Of a stretch of 64,000 nucleotides of DNA, positions 1 to 10,600 are shown in pieces. Every line of letters starts with the position of its first letter. Within the stretch, counting starts at the first letter, position 1. Under the pieces are notes generated by a model that worked only from the letters and a program-made list of their open reading frames with translations, made no database searches and had not been told where the DNA came from. Made by a program: the position numbers and the translations under genes. Origin of the DNA: Escallonia rubra (lineage: Eukaryota; Streptophyta; Magnoliopsida; Escalloniales; Escalloniaceae); contig JAVXUO010001340.1 of assembly GCA_033065855.1 (NCBI GenBank), positions 124,001 to 188,000 on the forward strand, given 5' to 3'.

Positions 1-1260
1 ATTCTACCATAACACAAACCAATGACAATAAAACGAAGTCGTTTTATGATCCAGGGTTATGTGAAGGGAGTAAAAATTTCTTTGGAAATGTTTGGCATTA
101 TCTGAGAGAAAATTACTGAAAAGAGTTACGAAGAACCTTTAGTCAATTAACTGATTATGTTAAGCACTTAGCAGTAAGACTTAATATAAACGATGAATAA
201 GGAATGATAGTCCTACAAGAAAAGGAAGAAGGAATTTGATTGCTAGAAGAACTAGAATCATTGCTCCCAGCTAATATCACTACAAAAATAAAAGAACTAG
301 CCAGTAAGGAGAATGAATACAAAGAGATCCTTCGCAAACCAGAAATGAAGGCGTTCTTGAATTGGAATTATGGATGGCCAAGCCTCACATTACCATCACT
401 CAAGGTTGATTTTAAATGGACTGAACATGGACTCGTAGACATATTCGAAATAAATCGAGACGATTATCAACTCATCGATAGTCTCTCAGCTATAGTTCGA
501 CATGCTCTTAGAGTTATGGGATTCAGTCGACAGATTATCACAGTCCAAATACTGTCAACACTGGCAGAAAGAAGCAAAACCAAATTCTACCAACCATACC
601 AGATTTGGTTCATTTATCGATTCGCTAATAAAAAGTTAATGAATGTCGACCGCAAAAAGATGAGCTGTGGAACACGTTTAATCTGAAGAAATACAAGATC
701 GAAAGAATCAATTGTGTTCATGCAACCAGTGAAAGCATGGTAGTCGATCCCATATAAGCATGTTTCTGTGACGGACAAAGGATAGTAATTCTGAAGTGGT
801 GTAGAGCATCCATAGAGCCCTCCAAACATGGGCAAGATTAGGTAATCAAACTCTATGAACAGTTCAACAACCAAGGAAAAGAAGAACATGATCTGCCTAG
901 TCAAACTTTGAGCTGTATAAGAAGGTGCGGAATCACATGATAGCCATGATTGAAATGGACATTATGGCCAGCGAAAAATGACAAAGTCAAGTTGGTAAGA
1001 GAATAAAGATGTCTGCCATAATAAAAGAAAAAAGACCCTACAAAAAATAATATAAGATTTTCACTATTAATGAATCATATGTGCCTGATCCTTTCATCTA
1101 TAAAAAGGGTCGAAGTAAGAACTAAAAGGCAGAAGAAGTCTGAGAGAGTGTGAAGTGTGTAAAAGTGTGAAGTAGTCTAAGAGTGTGAAGTAGTCTAAGA
1201 TTTAGAGTGTGCAACAATAGAAGGAAACATTCATTTCTATTGCTCATATGTAATATTTTA
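1..1260 (+). pseudogene. Unidentified broken ORF and promoter-like region, possible viral remnant
   Basis: A 148-codon open stretch (240-686) follows an interrupted but apparently related reading upstream (about 40-240). The protein is charged and contains the run LNWNYGWPSLTLPSLKVDFK; I do not recognise its family. Downstream is a non-coding stretch with a TATA-like TATAAAAA at 1,099-1,106, then short direct repeats of a GTGTGAAGTAGTCTAAGA type (about 1,148-1,205). A broken ORF followed by a strong TATA box and a leader-like region recalls endogenous caulimovirid remnants, but I see no reverse transcriptase, protease or movement motif, so this is only a guess. An old retroelement or MULE-captured fragment is equally possible. 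Confidence 0.3.
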
Positions 1261-1629
1261 TTTCCAGTATAAATAAAGAGGTATTGATTTTAATATGACG
1301 TCTTCTACTGCATTTTTCAAACCAATATCCTGAAGGTTTGAGAGTGTTTGATAATAGTCATTAGCCAAATCTGAGAAACGTAAGGCAACTAGTTGTGTGT
1401 CCACTTGGTGAAAAGCTTGGATATCGAAAAGCAACAGGAAAAGCATGGCGGGCATACATTCAAGGACCAAGAGCAGCATCTCTGTAAGTAGCATTATATT
1501 CTGAAATAACTTTATGTTTATATTGTATGTGACAAAGTATTAGGGTGCATAATATAATATTTTTCTAAAATTTTGGGGCTAGATTGTAAATATGTTAAAG
1601 TACTAGGGTTATCTAGCACTATTGAGGAA

Positions 1630-1724
1630 GAAGATTTAATCTGGACCGTCCATAAATTACGGTTAGACGGCCAGATCGCGTTAGCAGGAAAACTAATTTG
1701 CCTGCGCGGGCAGTGGATCGCGTC

Positions 1725-1726
<2 letters not shown>
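1630..1726 (+). repeat. Hairpin end module ending in CGCGTCCC, next to an AT tract
   Basis: The module contains CTGGACCGTCC, then GACGGCCAGATCGCG, then GCGCGGGCAGTGGATCGCG, and stops at CCC before the AT microsatellite. Related modules end at about 32,390 (GGATCAGCTCCC) and 39,430. Read from the microsatellite inward, all begin GGGA-(G/C)-C, like the MULE TIRs in this window, so I take it as the end of a second, mostly lost element abutting element A. Confidence 0.45.

Positions 1727-1776
<50 letters not shown>
1727..1776. repeat. (AT)n microsatellite, insertion site of element A
   Basis: About 50 bp of uninterrupted AT dinucleotides separate two inward-facing element ends. A shorter AT tract (8,383-8,400) flanks the other end of element A, so the target duplication is hidden in the microsatellite. 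Confidence 0.85.
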
Positions 1777-1778
<2 letters not shown>

Positions 1779-3371
1779 GGTTCGATACACATCGACCGGT
1801 GGGAAAAAAAAAATTTCCCACCCAATCGCTGCTCAGTCAAGCGATTGGCCCAAAAAGGAAAAACCCAATCGCAAGACTTTCTTGCGATTGGAATTTTTGG
1901 GGCAAAAATCCCAATCGCAAGACTTTCTTGCGATTGGAATTGTCCTTTTTTTGTCCTTTTTTTTTCTCCCCCTTCTCCCCCCGGTCAACAATCACGGCCT
2001 CATGGCCCCCACCCCTCCTCCCCCCCCCCACCCCTCCTCCGGTCAACCTTCCTCCCCCCCCCCCCCCCCTTGGCCCCCACCCCTCCTTTCTTTATTTATT
2101 TGTCACTTAATTAGACAGTTTTTCACGAATTTATAAAAAATATCTAGAGCTAGATTTTCCCAAAGTGAAAAAAAGAGACCCTAGTTATTTTTAAAAGATC
2201 TGTATCAGGTAAAAATTTCAGATTTTTCCAAATACTGGAGACGGGTAAACTGATACGCGCAACCTTGTAACTTTGCAGTGTAATTTAAAATATCAAGCTA
2301 ACGCGATTTCGCACGAAACTTTTTTGAGAACCCTAGGATGTTGGGAAGTTCCATTTCCCAGGAATTCGGGCCATTCCGAAGCAGTTAGCAATTTTTCTGC
2401 CGAACGGGCTTTTAAGCGCTCGATCCGGACACCGGTTCGGGATTTTTGGGCGAAAAATCCGTAAAATACTTTTTAGATCAAGAATGAACTCAGGAAGCTT
2501 AAAATAACATTTTAAAGCAATTTTGAGATTTTTCCTGATGCCAGGGGCATTTTGGTAATTTGTCACCCCGAGAGGGGTATTTTGGTAATTTTACGGTGTC
2601 AAGTTTTTCGAAGGACTTCTCAGTCCATAAATGTAAGCACAGCACCTGAAAGGCTGATTTGAAGCCGATTCGCGGGGATTAAATGTCGCTAAAGGTGAAA
2701 ACTTAATTAGACAGTTTTTCACGAATTTATAAAAAATAGCTAGAGCTAGATTTTGCCAAAGTGCAAACAAGAGACCCTAGTTATTTCTAAAAGATCCGTA
2801 TCAGGTAAAAATTTCAGATTTTTCCAAACTCTGAAAACGGGTTAACTGATACGCGCAATCTTGTAACTTCGCAGTGTAATTTAAAATATCAAGCTAGCGC
2901 GATTTCGCGCGAAACTTTTTTGAGAACCCTAGGATGTTGGGAAGTTCCATTTCCCAGGAATTCGGGCCATTCCGAAGCCGTTAGCAATTTTTTTGCCGAA
3001 CGGGCTTTTAAGCGCTCGATCCGGACACCGGTTCGGGATTTTTGGGCGAAAAATCCATAAAATACTTTTTAGATCAAGAATGAACTCAGGAAGCTTAAAA
3101 TAACATTTTAAAGCAATTTTGATATTTTTCCTGATGCCAGGGGCATTTTGATAATTTGTCACCTCGAGAGGGGTATTTTGGTAATTTTACGGTGTCAAGT
3201 TTTTCGAAGGACTTCTCAGTCCATAAATGTAAGCACCGCACCTGAAAGGCTGATTTGAAGCCGATTCGCGGGGATTAAATGTCGCTAAAGGTGAAAACTT
3301 AATTAGACAGTTTTTCACGAATTTATAAAAAATAGCTAGAGCTAGATTTTGCCAAAGTGCAAACAAGAGAT
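1777..3371 (+). repeat. Left terminal inverted repeat of element A
   Basis: Order from the tip: 31-bp terminal motif; palindrome; hairpin 1,822-1,848; two 46-bp hairpin units (1,865-1,891 and 1,911-1,937); C-rich tract 1,975-2,090; then a 596-bp unit from 2,111, a second from 2,707 and the start of a third at 3,303 (TTAGACAG occurs at each). The unit contains repeated motifs of the type ATTTTGGTAATTT. Confidence 0.8.
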
Positions 3372-3607
3372 AATGAACCCCTGAAAGGTTGTTTTTCAAA
3401 TGACTGCTTAGTCCAGAAATGTAAGCAAAGCACCTGAAAGGTTGTTTCGAAGCTGATTTGGGGCGTTAGGGTGATAATGAACCCCCGGGGGCATTTCGGT
3501 AATTTGCCGCTCATCGGAGGCTATTTTGGTAATTTTACATTATACAAATTTTCCAACAATTACACTGCAAATAATTTTTATTCTTCTTTTATTTAATTCT
3601 ATGACTT
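3372..3607. other. Transition between TIR units and the 167-bp array
   Basis: Degenerate pieces of the TIR unit (CACCTGAAAGG, GGCATTTCGGTAATTTG) are followed by AT-rich DNA. No gene is seen. Confidence 0.5.
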
Positions 3608-4700
3608 GTTGAGAATTATATTTTTGGAAGGGCCTATTCGCGCACACTTTAGCGCCCAATTCATAGCTTCCGAAAAATCTTGTAAATTTTTTGGTTCATT
3701 GCACCTCAGGCACGCTAGTTAGCCCATTCGTAAGAATTTCGGCGAAAAACGAGACACGTTATTTTTTGGGTTTTCCTATGAAGGGCCTATTCGGGCACAC
3801 TTTAGGGCCCAATTCATAGCTTCCGAAAAATCTTGTAATTTTTTTTGTCACTTTTTTTTCGCTCATTGCACCTCAGGCACGCTAGTTAGCCCATTCGTAA
3901 GAATTTCGGCGAAAAACGAGACACGTTATTTTTTGGGTTTTCCTATGAAGGGCCTATTCGGGCACACTTTAGGGCCCAATTCATAGCTTCCGAAAAATCT
4001 TGTAATTTTTTTTGTCACTTTTTTTTCGCTCATTGCACCTCAGGCACGCTAGTTAGCCCATTCGTAAGAATTTCGGCGAAAAACGAGACACGTTATTTTT
4101 TGGGTTTTCCTATGAAGGGCCTATTCGGGCACACTTTAGGGCCCAATTCATAGCTTCCGAAAAATCTTGTAATTTTTTTTATCACTTTTTTTTCGCTCAT
4201 TGCACCTCAGGCACGCTAGTTAGCCCATTCGTAATAATTTCGGCGAAAAACGAGACACGTTATTTTTTGGGTTTTCCTATGAAGGGCCTATTCGGGCACA
4301 CTTTAGGGCCCAATTCATAGCTTCCGAAAAATCTTGTAATTTTTTTTGTCACTTTTTTTTCGCTCATTGCACCTCAGGCACGCTAGTTAGCCCATTCGTA
4401 ATAATTTCGGCGAAAAACGAGACACGTTATTTTTTGGGTTTTCCTATGAAGGGCCTATTCGGGCACACTTTAGGGCCCAATTCATAGCTTCCAAAAAATG
4501 TTGTAATTTTTTTTGTCACTTTTTTTTCGCTCATTGCACCTCAGGCACGCTAGTTAGCCCATTCGTAAGAATTTCGGCGAAAATGGAGACAAATAATATA
4601 TTTGGTTTTCCTATAAAAGGCATATTCGCGCACACTTTATCGCCAAATTCATAGCTTACGAAAATACATGTACATTTTGTTTAAGGGGTTCTTTTCTCAT
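3608..4700. repeat. 167-bp tandem array 3' of the ULP1 domain
   Basis: GGGCCTATTCG recurs at about 3,630, 3,783, 3,950, 4,117, 4,284 and 4,451, a 167-bp period for the inner copies, with a degenerate unit at about 4,618. Each unit carries GGGCACACTTTAGGGCCC, CACCTCAGGCACGCTAGTTA and CGAAAAACGAGACACG. The array lies directly downstream of the last exon of the PMD-ULP1 gene. Diverged relatives (CGGGCACACTTTAGGGC) occupy the same relative place in the second copy at 44.75-45.06 kb. Confidence 0.85.
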
Positions 4701-4715
4701 TGCACCTTAGTCACG

Positions 4716-5000
4716 CTAGTTAGGATAATGGTAATGAAGGCATCTAGCTTCATTCTTTTTCAGCTCCCAGGCTATCCTATACCTAAACGTCAAGGCAGCC
4801 TTCCTAGTCCACGACGTATATCTGAGCACCTCCGAGCGAGCAATGTAGTCCATGTACTTGAGGACGTAAATCCCGCAATCGTGACTGTTATATTGCTTTG
4901 GTCGGTCATGTATCATCACGACCGTCCAAGGCTCTACCGTCGAATTCCTGGTGATGGATTCCCCCGAATAATCTCGGCACGCTAGCGAGAAGATAGTAGT
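4716..5000 (-). CDS. PMD-ULP1 copy A, exon 3 (ULP1 Cys motif)
   Basis: This exon starts TTIFSLACRDYSG, carries QYNSHDCG, and ends at a stop at 4,716. It aligns residue by residue with copy B at 44,197-44,475. Confidence 0.65.
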   Translation of the reverse strand, partial: TTIFSLACRDYSGESITRNSTVEPWTVVMIHDRPKQYNSHDCGIYVLKYMDYIARSEVLRYTSWTRKAALTFRYRIAWELKKNEARCLHYHYPN

Positions 5001-5115
5001 CTGCATCCAACAATTAAAAAGTCATCAAGCCTATGTTACAATAAGAATATACTATGAGCCAAGGTCAACCGATAAAAACTAACCACTGCAGTGATGTACT
5101 AGCAGTGATGTACTA

Positions 5116-6120
5116 GCTATACATCTGTGCCAGCGACCGCCCAGGAGAGTCCTCCCTTAGGCTATCGTATATGTTGACATGTCTGTTCGCTGGATGGAGA
5201 ACTAATAGGAACCAGTGGTTTTCATGATGGCAAGGTATCATGACAAGGTTCGCATGAGCAGCGTGACATTGATAGTCTGCGTTCAACAGGCCTAATACGT
5301 TTCCAGATGGTTTCCACTTACCCTTGCCTGCCCCTCGCCTCCTCCATTCTGTTAACTCCCTCATGCTGGTCACCATTAATGTGACAAAGTAAGTGGGATG
5401 CATGTTAAGCTTCAAATCTTCGCACTGGTTATAACGTAGCTCTCTAATCTGGAGCAGATCTATATAAGCGTTCATGACGAAATTTGAAATATATGTCTCC
5501 GGTGCCAACATTCTCACATCCGCGTGACCTAGCAATGTTCCAAGAGGAAAGTCTGTTGAATCGACAGGCTCAGGCCCGAAGTAATGCCGGTCGATCCAAT
5601 CCCGCTTGTTCGGCCTCAATGGCTTTGTCGCTTGTCCTTTATCCGACCGGATGCATGGACGCGAGGCCTGGATTCCTACTTGGGTCACCTGACTCTGGCG
5701 CTGAGAGTCGTACATGTCAAAATTCGGACCTCGACCGTTCCTGTATGGCCGCATGTCTACAGCGGGTTTTGGTATTTCTTGTAGACAGCCAGCTTGTTTC
5801 ATAGCTCGATCGGGCATCTGAAACTCACATACTTCGAAGTGAATAAGTGGCACCCGAACAAAACATGCCAGCACGTACGACACCGGAAGTTGCCAACACA
5901 ACTCATCCAACCGATGCATCACCTTCCCATATGGCTGCCACGTCACCTGGGATGCATCCATCATATCTAGTTCCCCCCGATAGAACATTAGATGGTGGTG
6001 AGGGTCTACCCGTCTCCTCCGTTTGGTCGTAGGCCCCCAGGCCCACACCCTAGGCCACGTCTCATCGGAATCAGCTACGGGCTGTGGACGACCCGCGGGT
6101 AGCCTCTCGTAAGACCAAAC
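5116..6120 (-). CDS. PMD-ULP1 copy A, exon 2 (PMD C-part and ULP1 N-part)
   Basis: This exon starts VWSYERLPAGRP. It contains the PMD tail (ASQVTWQPYGKVMHRLDE), a linker, then KRDWIDRHYFGPEP and the His and Asp part of the ULP1 fold. It stops at the TAG at 5,113-5,115. Confidence 0.65.
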
Positions 6121-6201
6121 CTGTGAACGCAAATATTATATGGAATTAGTAATTAATCACGAATATATTGACACGTCAACCAAGAATATAAATGCTCAAA
6201 C

Positions 6202-6933
6202 CTGTAACAGAGTGATGCAGGCGGCAATGGACTTGGCAGCCTTTCTCGTAGCTTTGTGCAATGCTCGATATAGGTGCGCAAGGACAGCTGAACCCCACGA
6301 ATACGAGTATACCTCCTCAAGATCCTCCAAGAACACCATATACTTCGGATGCACCGTGTTTTTTTTTTGCGTCGGAAGTAATATAGATCCAGTAATATAC
6401 AAAAGGAATGCCTTCGTATACGTCACCAAATCATGAGGAGTGTATTCATCCGGTAGCTCGCCGTACTGCTCTCTCAGCCATTTAAGTTTTATGCCGTTGG
6501 TTGTAAGAGCGTCCCTCGGAATTCCCGGAAAATACTGCATAGCCATCTTCGCTATGGATGCAGACGTTTTACTCGAAGTAATGGGTCTGCCGTGACATGG
6601 GATTCCAAGTATAAATCCGACGTCCTCTAATGTAATAGTCATTTCACCAAACCGGAAGTGAAATGAGTTCGTCTCGCCCCTCCATCGTTCAACTAGAGCG
6701 GATATAAGGCAATCGTCGTGCCAAGACCAAATCCCGCAATCGGTGAACACGGTCAAATTTTGACGGTGTAATAGTTGTATTTGTTCCTCGTTCAGTACCC
6801 ACTCGTCGAGGTGACTTGTGCTTTGAATTGTTTCCAAAACACTCCTATCGACACCGTCAAATACGTGCCTCGCGACGTGGTCATCGTCATCGTATAGGAT
6901 TGATGTATCATGAGGTCCAGGGTTGAAATCCAT
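6202..6933 (-). CDS. PMD-ULP1 copy A, exon 1 (plant mobile domain)
   Basis: An open frame of 244 codons from an ATG preceded by TTCTTACAG at about 6,936, so an upstream non-coding exon is possible. It begins MDFNPGPHD and ends with TTACAG before a GTTTGA donor. Copy C begins the same way. Confidence 0.7.
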
Positions 6934-7171
6934 ATCTGTAAGAACAAAATATAATCGTAAACCAACTTAGCGTCCATAATATTTACATTCCAAAACTGTA
7001 ACTGAATCGTTAACCTAGCTTACCAACGCATTATCAATAGTCATTAAATCATTATTTTAATGTATTAAAATCATTCCTCACTTCCCACCACTCCGAACGC
7101 TTAATAACGCTAGTTCCCTAAAATTTAGCGCCAACGTGATTATTTAGCAATATCCCCCCCCCCCCCCCCCC
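6934..7171. other. 5' region of PMD-ULP1 copy A
   Basis: AT-rich DNA closely matched upstream of copy C (49,986-50,200). It ends in a poly-C run (7,157-7,171) where the right TIR begins. Confidence 0.5.
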
Positions 7172-8382
7172 GATTTACTGGATTTTTCGTCCAAAAATCC
7201 CGAATCGGTGTCCGGATCGAGCGCTTAAAAGCCCGTTCGGCAAAAAAATTGCTAACGGCTTCGGAATGGCCCGAATTCCTGGGAAATGGAACTTCCCAAC
7301 ATCCTAGGGTTCTCAAAAAAGTTTCGCGCGAAATCGCGCTAGCTTGATATTTTAAATTACACTGCGAAGTTACAAGATTGCGCGTATCAGTTAACCCGTT
7401 TCCAGAGTTTGGAAAAATCTGAAATTTTTACCTGATACGGATCTTTTAGAAATAACCAGGGTCTCTTGTTTGCACTTTGGCAAAATCTAGCTCTAGCTAT
7501 TTTTTATAAATTCGTGAAAAACTGTCTAATTAAGTTTTCACCTTTAGCGACATTTAATCCCCGCGAATCGGCTTCAAATCAGCCTTTCAGGTGCTGTGCT
7601 TACATTTATGGACTGAGAAGTCCTTCGAAAAACTTGACACCGTAAAATTACCAAAATACCCCTCTCGGGGTGACAAATTACCAAAATGCCCCTGGCATCA
7701 AAAAATCTCAAAATTGCTTTAAAATGTTATTTTAAGCTTCCTGAGTTCATTCTTGATCTAAAAAGTATTTTACGGATTTTTCGCCCAAAAATCCCGAACC
7801 GGTGTCCGGATCGAGCGCTTAAAAGCCCGTTCGGCAAAAAAATTGCTAACGGCTTCGGAATGGCCCGAATTCCTGGGAAATGGAACTTCCCAACATCCTA
7901 GGGTTCTCAAAAAAGTTTCGCGCGAAATCGCGTTAGCTTGATATTTTAAATTACACTGCAAAGTTACAAGGTTGCGCGTATCAGTTTACCCGTCTCCAGT
8001 ATTTGGAAAAATCTGAAATTTTTACCTGATACAGATCTTTTAAAAATAACTAGGATCTCTCTTTTGCACTTTGGGAAAATCTAGCTCTAGATATTTTTTA
8101 TAAATTCGTGAAAAACTGTCTAATTAAGTGACAAATAAATAAAGAAAGGAGGGGTGGGGGCCAAGGGGGGGGGGGGAGGAAGGTCGACCGGAGGAGGGGT
8201 GGGGGCCATGAGGCCGTGATTGTTGACCTGGGGGAGAAGGGGGAGAAAAAAAAAGGACAATTCCAATCGCAAGAAAGTCTTGCAATTGGGATTTTTGCCC
8301 CCTTTTTGGGCCAATCGCTTGACTGAGCAGCGATTGGGTGGGAAATTTTTTTTTTCCCACCGGTCGATGTGTATCGAACCCC
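7172..8382 (-). repeat. Right terminal inverted repeat of element A
   Basis: This is the mirror of 1,777 to about 3,050: one partial and one complete 596-bp unit (CTGTCTAA at 7,522 and 8,116), a C/G-rich tract, one 46-bp hairpin unit (8,263-8,289) instead of two, the CCAATCGCTT hairpin (8,311-8,337) and the terminal motif. Confidence 0.8.
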
Positions 8383-10600
8383 TATATATATATATATATA
8401 CAGTTAGACGAGCTGATTTTTTCATGGGCTGGACGGGCCCAAATTTTTGAGCCCACGTCCACCACGGTCACTATAAAAGTAAGTTCATTCTCATATTTTT
8501 GCGGGTTGACACAGATTATCCATGGGTTGCCCAGCCCAAGTTGCACCCCTATGTAAGGGGTGGATAGGTAGGTTGTCCAGAGTTGACTAGGTGCACAACA
8601 ATCGGGGTGTGGGTGATAGTGGGTGTCGTTGGTGGTGAGCGTCGTGGTTGCAGGTTGGCGAAGTTGAGGTGAGTCTGGACCAAAGGTTATCGCTTCTAGG
8701 TTTGTTTCCCCCTTCCCCCCCTTTGTTCCAGAAAGGTGTGTTTGGTTAGATTTTGGAGGTGGTGATGGTGTTTCGGCTCATCTCGTGGTGTAGGTGGTGG
8801 TGGATCCATGGGATTGTGGTGGTGGTTAGGTGTTGACATGTGCGGTGGAAGGAAGATGCGGTTGGTGGTGGTTATTGTCCGGTGTAAGCTTGCTGATGTT
8901 GTCCAGCAGTTCCTGGCGGTGGAGATGGTTTTCGATGCTGCAAGTAGTGCTCACAACACGCGGTAGTATGAGTCGGTGTACCTGTGTGGAGGTCGAGGCA
9001 CGTGGTTGTGGCAGGTCATTGGGTTGGGCTGGTGTGTTGATTTAGTTAGGCCGTATATATCATCTTTCCGAGTTAGTGTTTATGTTATTAGTTTGTAGGT
9101 TTTTATCTGTAGGTCTATCCAAAAAGGAAAAAAAAAAGAAATTATCTATTAAAGTACATCTTTTATATTTTTATGCAATTCTTATCGGATGGGGATGTCA
9201 TCCCTAAGACTGTTTACTTGCACGTTTAAGTATGTTATAACTCTCTCCCTTACTATTGGTATATATTTTTGCTTTTCAATCCAAAAAAAAAAAATTGCAA
9301 GTGCAATTTTCCTTTCCCTCCTTTGCCTTTGTCTCGCTTATTGATCATGCTTGATAATGCAGAAATGCAAAACTACCAGAGAGCAAAGCCTCTCTCTATT
9401 TTGGTAAAAGAAAGGTTAAATCACTACTCCCATGTAAGCACTCCCAGTACAAGTGGTAAAAGCACAAACTGCACTTTGCCGGGAATTTGGGTATCTCGTT
9501 GACCAGTAGCAGAGGAATCATGATCAAGCCAATTATTTTGAAGGACAAGTTCCCAGCTGCCTAGGACAATTTGGGTAGTGCAAGTACCAAAAAAATAACA
9601 AAATAAAATTGTGTCAGAACAGTGCAACATGTGCCACGTGTCTCTGCATATTTTACAGTATTCCTCTCTTGTATAATCCTTGTTTTATTTTTGCTCCTTT
9701 TGAGGAGAAACCTGAATTTCAACTATTGACAAAATGAAATGATTATCACGTTGCAACGTTCAAAAAAATTAGAATTATCTTGTTGCGACAGTCTTCAAGC
9801 GATGAAAACGAAAGCATGTCACATCATCTAGCACAACAAAAGAAATTACGCCAGATGTGAAGGCATTACTGATAAAACATATTCAGTTTTGTTGCTAAAT
9901 GGTATATAGTTCCTCTACTGTACAGCAGAAAATCTTGATCCTATCAATATGTAAGTGAAACATTATTGGGTATAGCATTTGGCAATCTTACATATAAGCA
10001 TTATCTTTGACCTTAACAAAACCTAAGAAAGCATGGTTGTTAATAACCTCTTCTCAAAAAATTCGCTACAGCATGAACGTATTAGCATTTACTGGCAAAA
10101 ACCATAAATAAGTAAAGCTTACTGAAAATGTTATGAAGACTGGGTCAACTGTTTACACGAAAAGGAAAATTGCAGCTCATGGTAACAACAGTGTGTCTGC
10201 CTACCCCTAAGTGTGCCTGCCTTACAGCAATGCAATGTACCACGCCAAAAATAGCCTTGGTAGTTCGCATTATGCCCATGTGCTCTCAGAGATCCATTAA
10301 AGAGAATTACCAAGGCCATATTTTTCTGCGAGAGCTAGAAGAAAAACGCAACAGGACGAGCCGTAGATCTTTCAAAAGGAGACCAAGTTAACCCAAATTG
10401 TGGGAGCTGAAGGAAAAATTCTCATCGGCTTGTGTGCCTCAACCACAAATGTTTCTCGTTTGCCTCTCCCTAAGAACTAGTATAAGCTCGTAAACAAGTA
10501 ACAGCTCCCAGCAGTTAAAAATGGGGCCGCCTTTATGTTTTACAAAAGAAGCTAAGCGCACACAAATAAACAAAAAAAACATCTCTTATATCGTAAAATA
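8383..10600. other. Intergenic; 3' flank of MRD1
   Basis: A short AT tract, then G/T-rich sequence (8,560-9,050), then AT-rich DNA. No ORF resembles a known protein. The part nearest 10,600 should hold the MRD1 3' UTR on the minus strand; I cannot place its poly(A) site. Confidence 0.5.

Larger units (their letters stand above)
4716..6933 (-). pseudogene. PMD-ULP1 (C48 peptidase) fusion gene, copy A
   Basis: Three exons are readable: 6,933-6,202 (start ATG at 6,933, donor after CTGTTACAG), 6,120 to about 5,116 (acceptor CACAG) and 5,000-4,716 (acceptor TGCAG). The first 244 residues plus the start of exon 2 are a plant mobile domain (MAIN/MAIL family; WSWHDDCLISALVERW, TLEDVGFILGIP, YSWGSAVLAHLYRALHKA). 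The rest is a ULP1/SENP-type cysteine protease: His in HENHWFLLVLHP, Asp in NIYDSL, Gln and Cys in QYNSHDCGIYVLKY. A TAG at 5,113-5,115 falls between Asp and Cys, where copy B reads AAG; a 14-bp duplication (TAGTACATCACTGC) follows. Unless a GT just upstream is used as donor, the catalytic Cys is lost. The linker is also shorter than in copy B. Function is inferred: chromatin or silencing-related PMD, SUMO deconjugation by ULP1. Confidence 0.75.
1777..8382. mobile_element. Element A: 6.6-kb MULE carrying a PMD-ULP1 gene
   Basis: Both ends start GGGGTTCGATACACATCGAC, and about 74 bp are identical between the left end and the reverse complement of the right end, including a GTGGGAAA/TTTCCCAC palindrome. 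Inside are subterminal CCAATCGC/GCGATTGG hairpins, C-rich tracts, 596-bp tandem units, a 167-bp tandem array and the PMD-ULP1 gene on the minus strand. There is no transposase ORF, so it is non-autonomous. The identical termini argue for fairly recent insertion or gene conversion. The long TIRs, family-like end shared with the composite block at 39.4-53.7 kb (which holds a FAR1/MULE transposase) and cargo gene point to the MULE superfamily. An AT-tract target duplication cannot be counted. Confidence 0.75.

Noticed and set aside
1573-2136. Open frames with long Ile-Tyr runs around 1.7 kb
   Set aside because: They are translations of the AT microsatellite and C-rich TIR, not genes.
3608-4700. 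Regular repeats that might suggest a CRISPR-like array
   Set aside because: Units of 167 bp are contiguous without unique spacers, in a plant transposon: a plain tandem array.
4668-4985. Plus-strand frame of 105 codons
   Set aside because: Antisense to the ULP1 catalytic exon of copy A.
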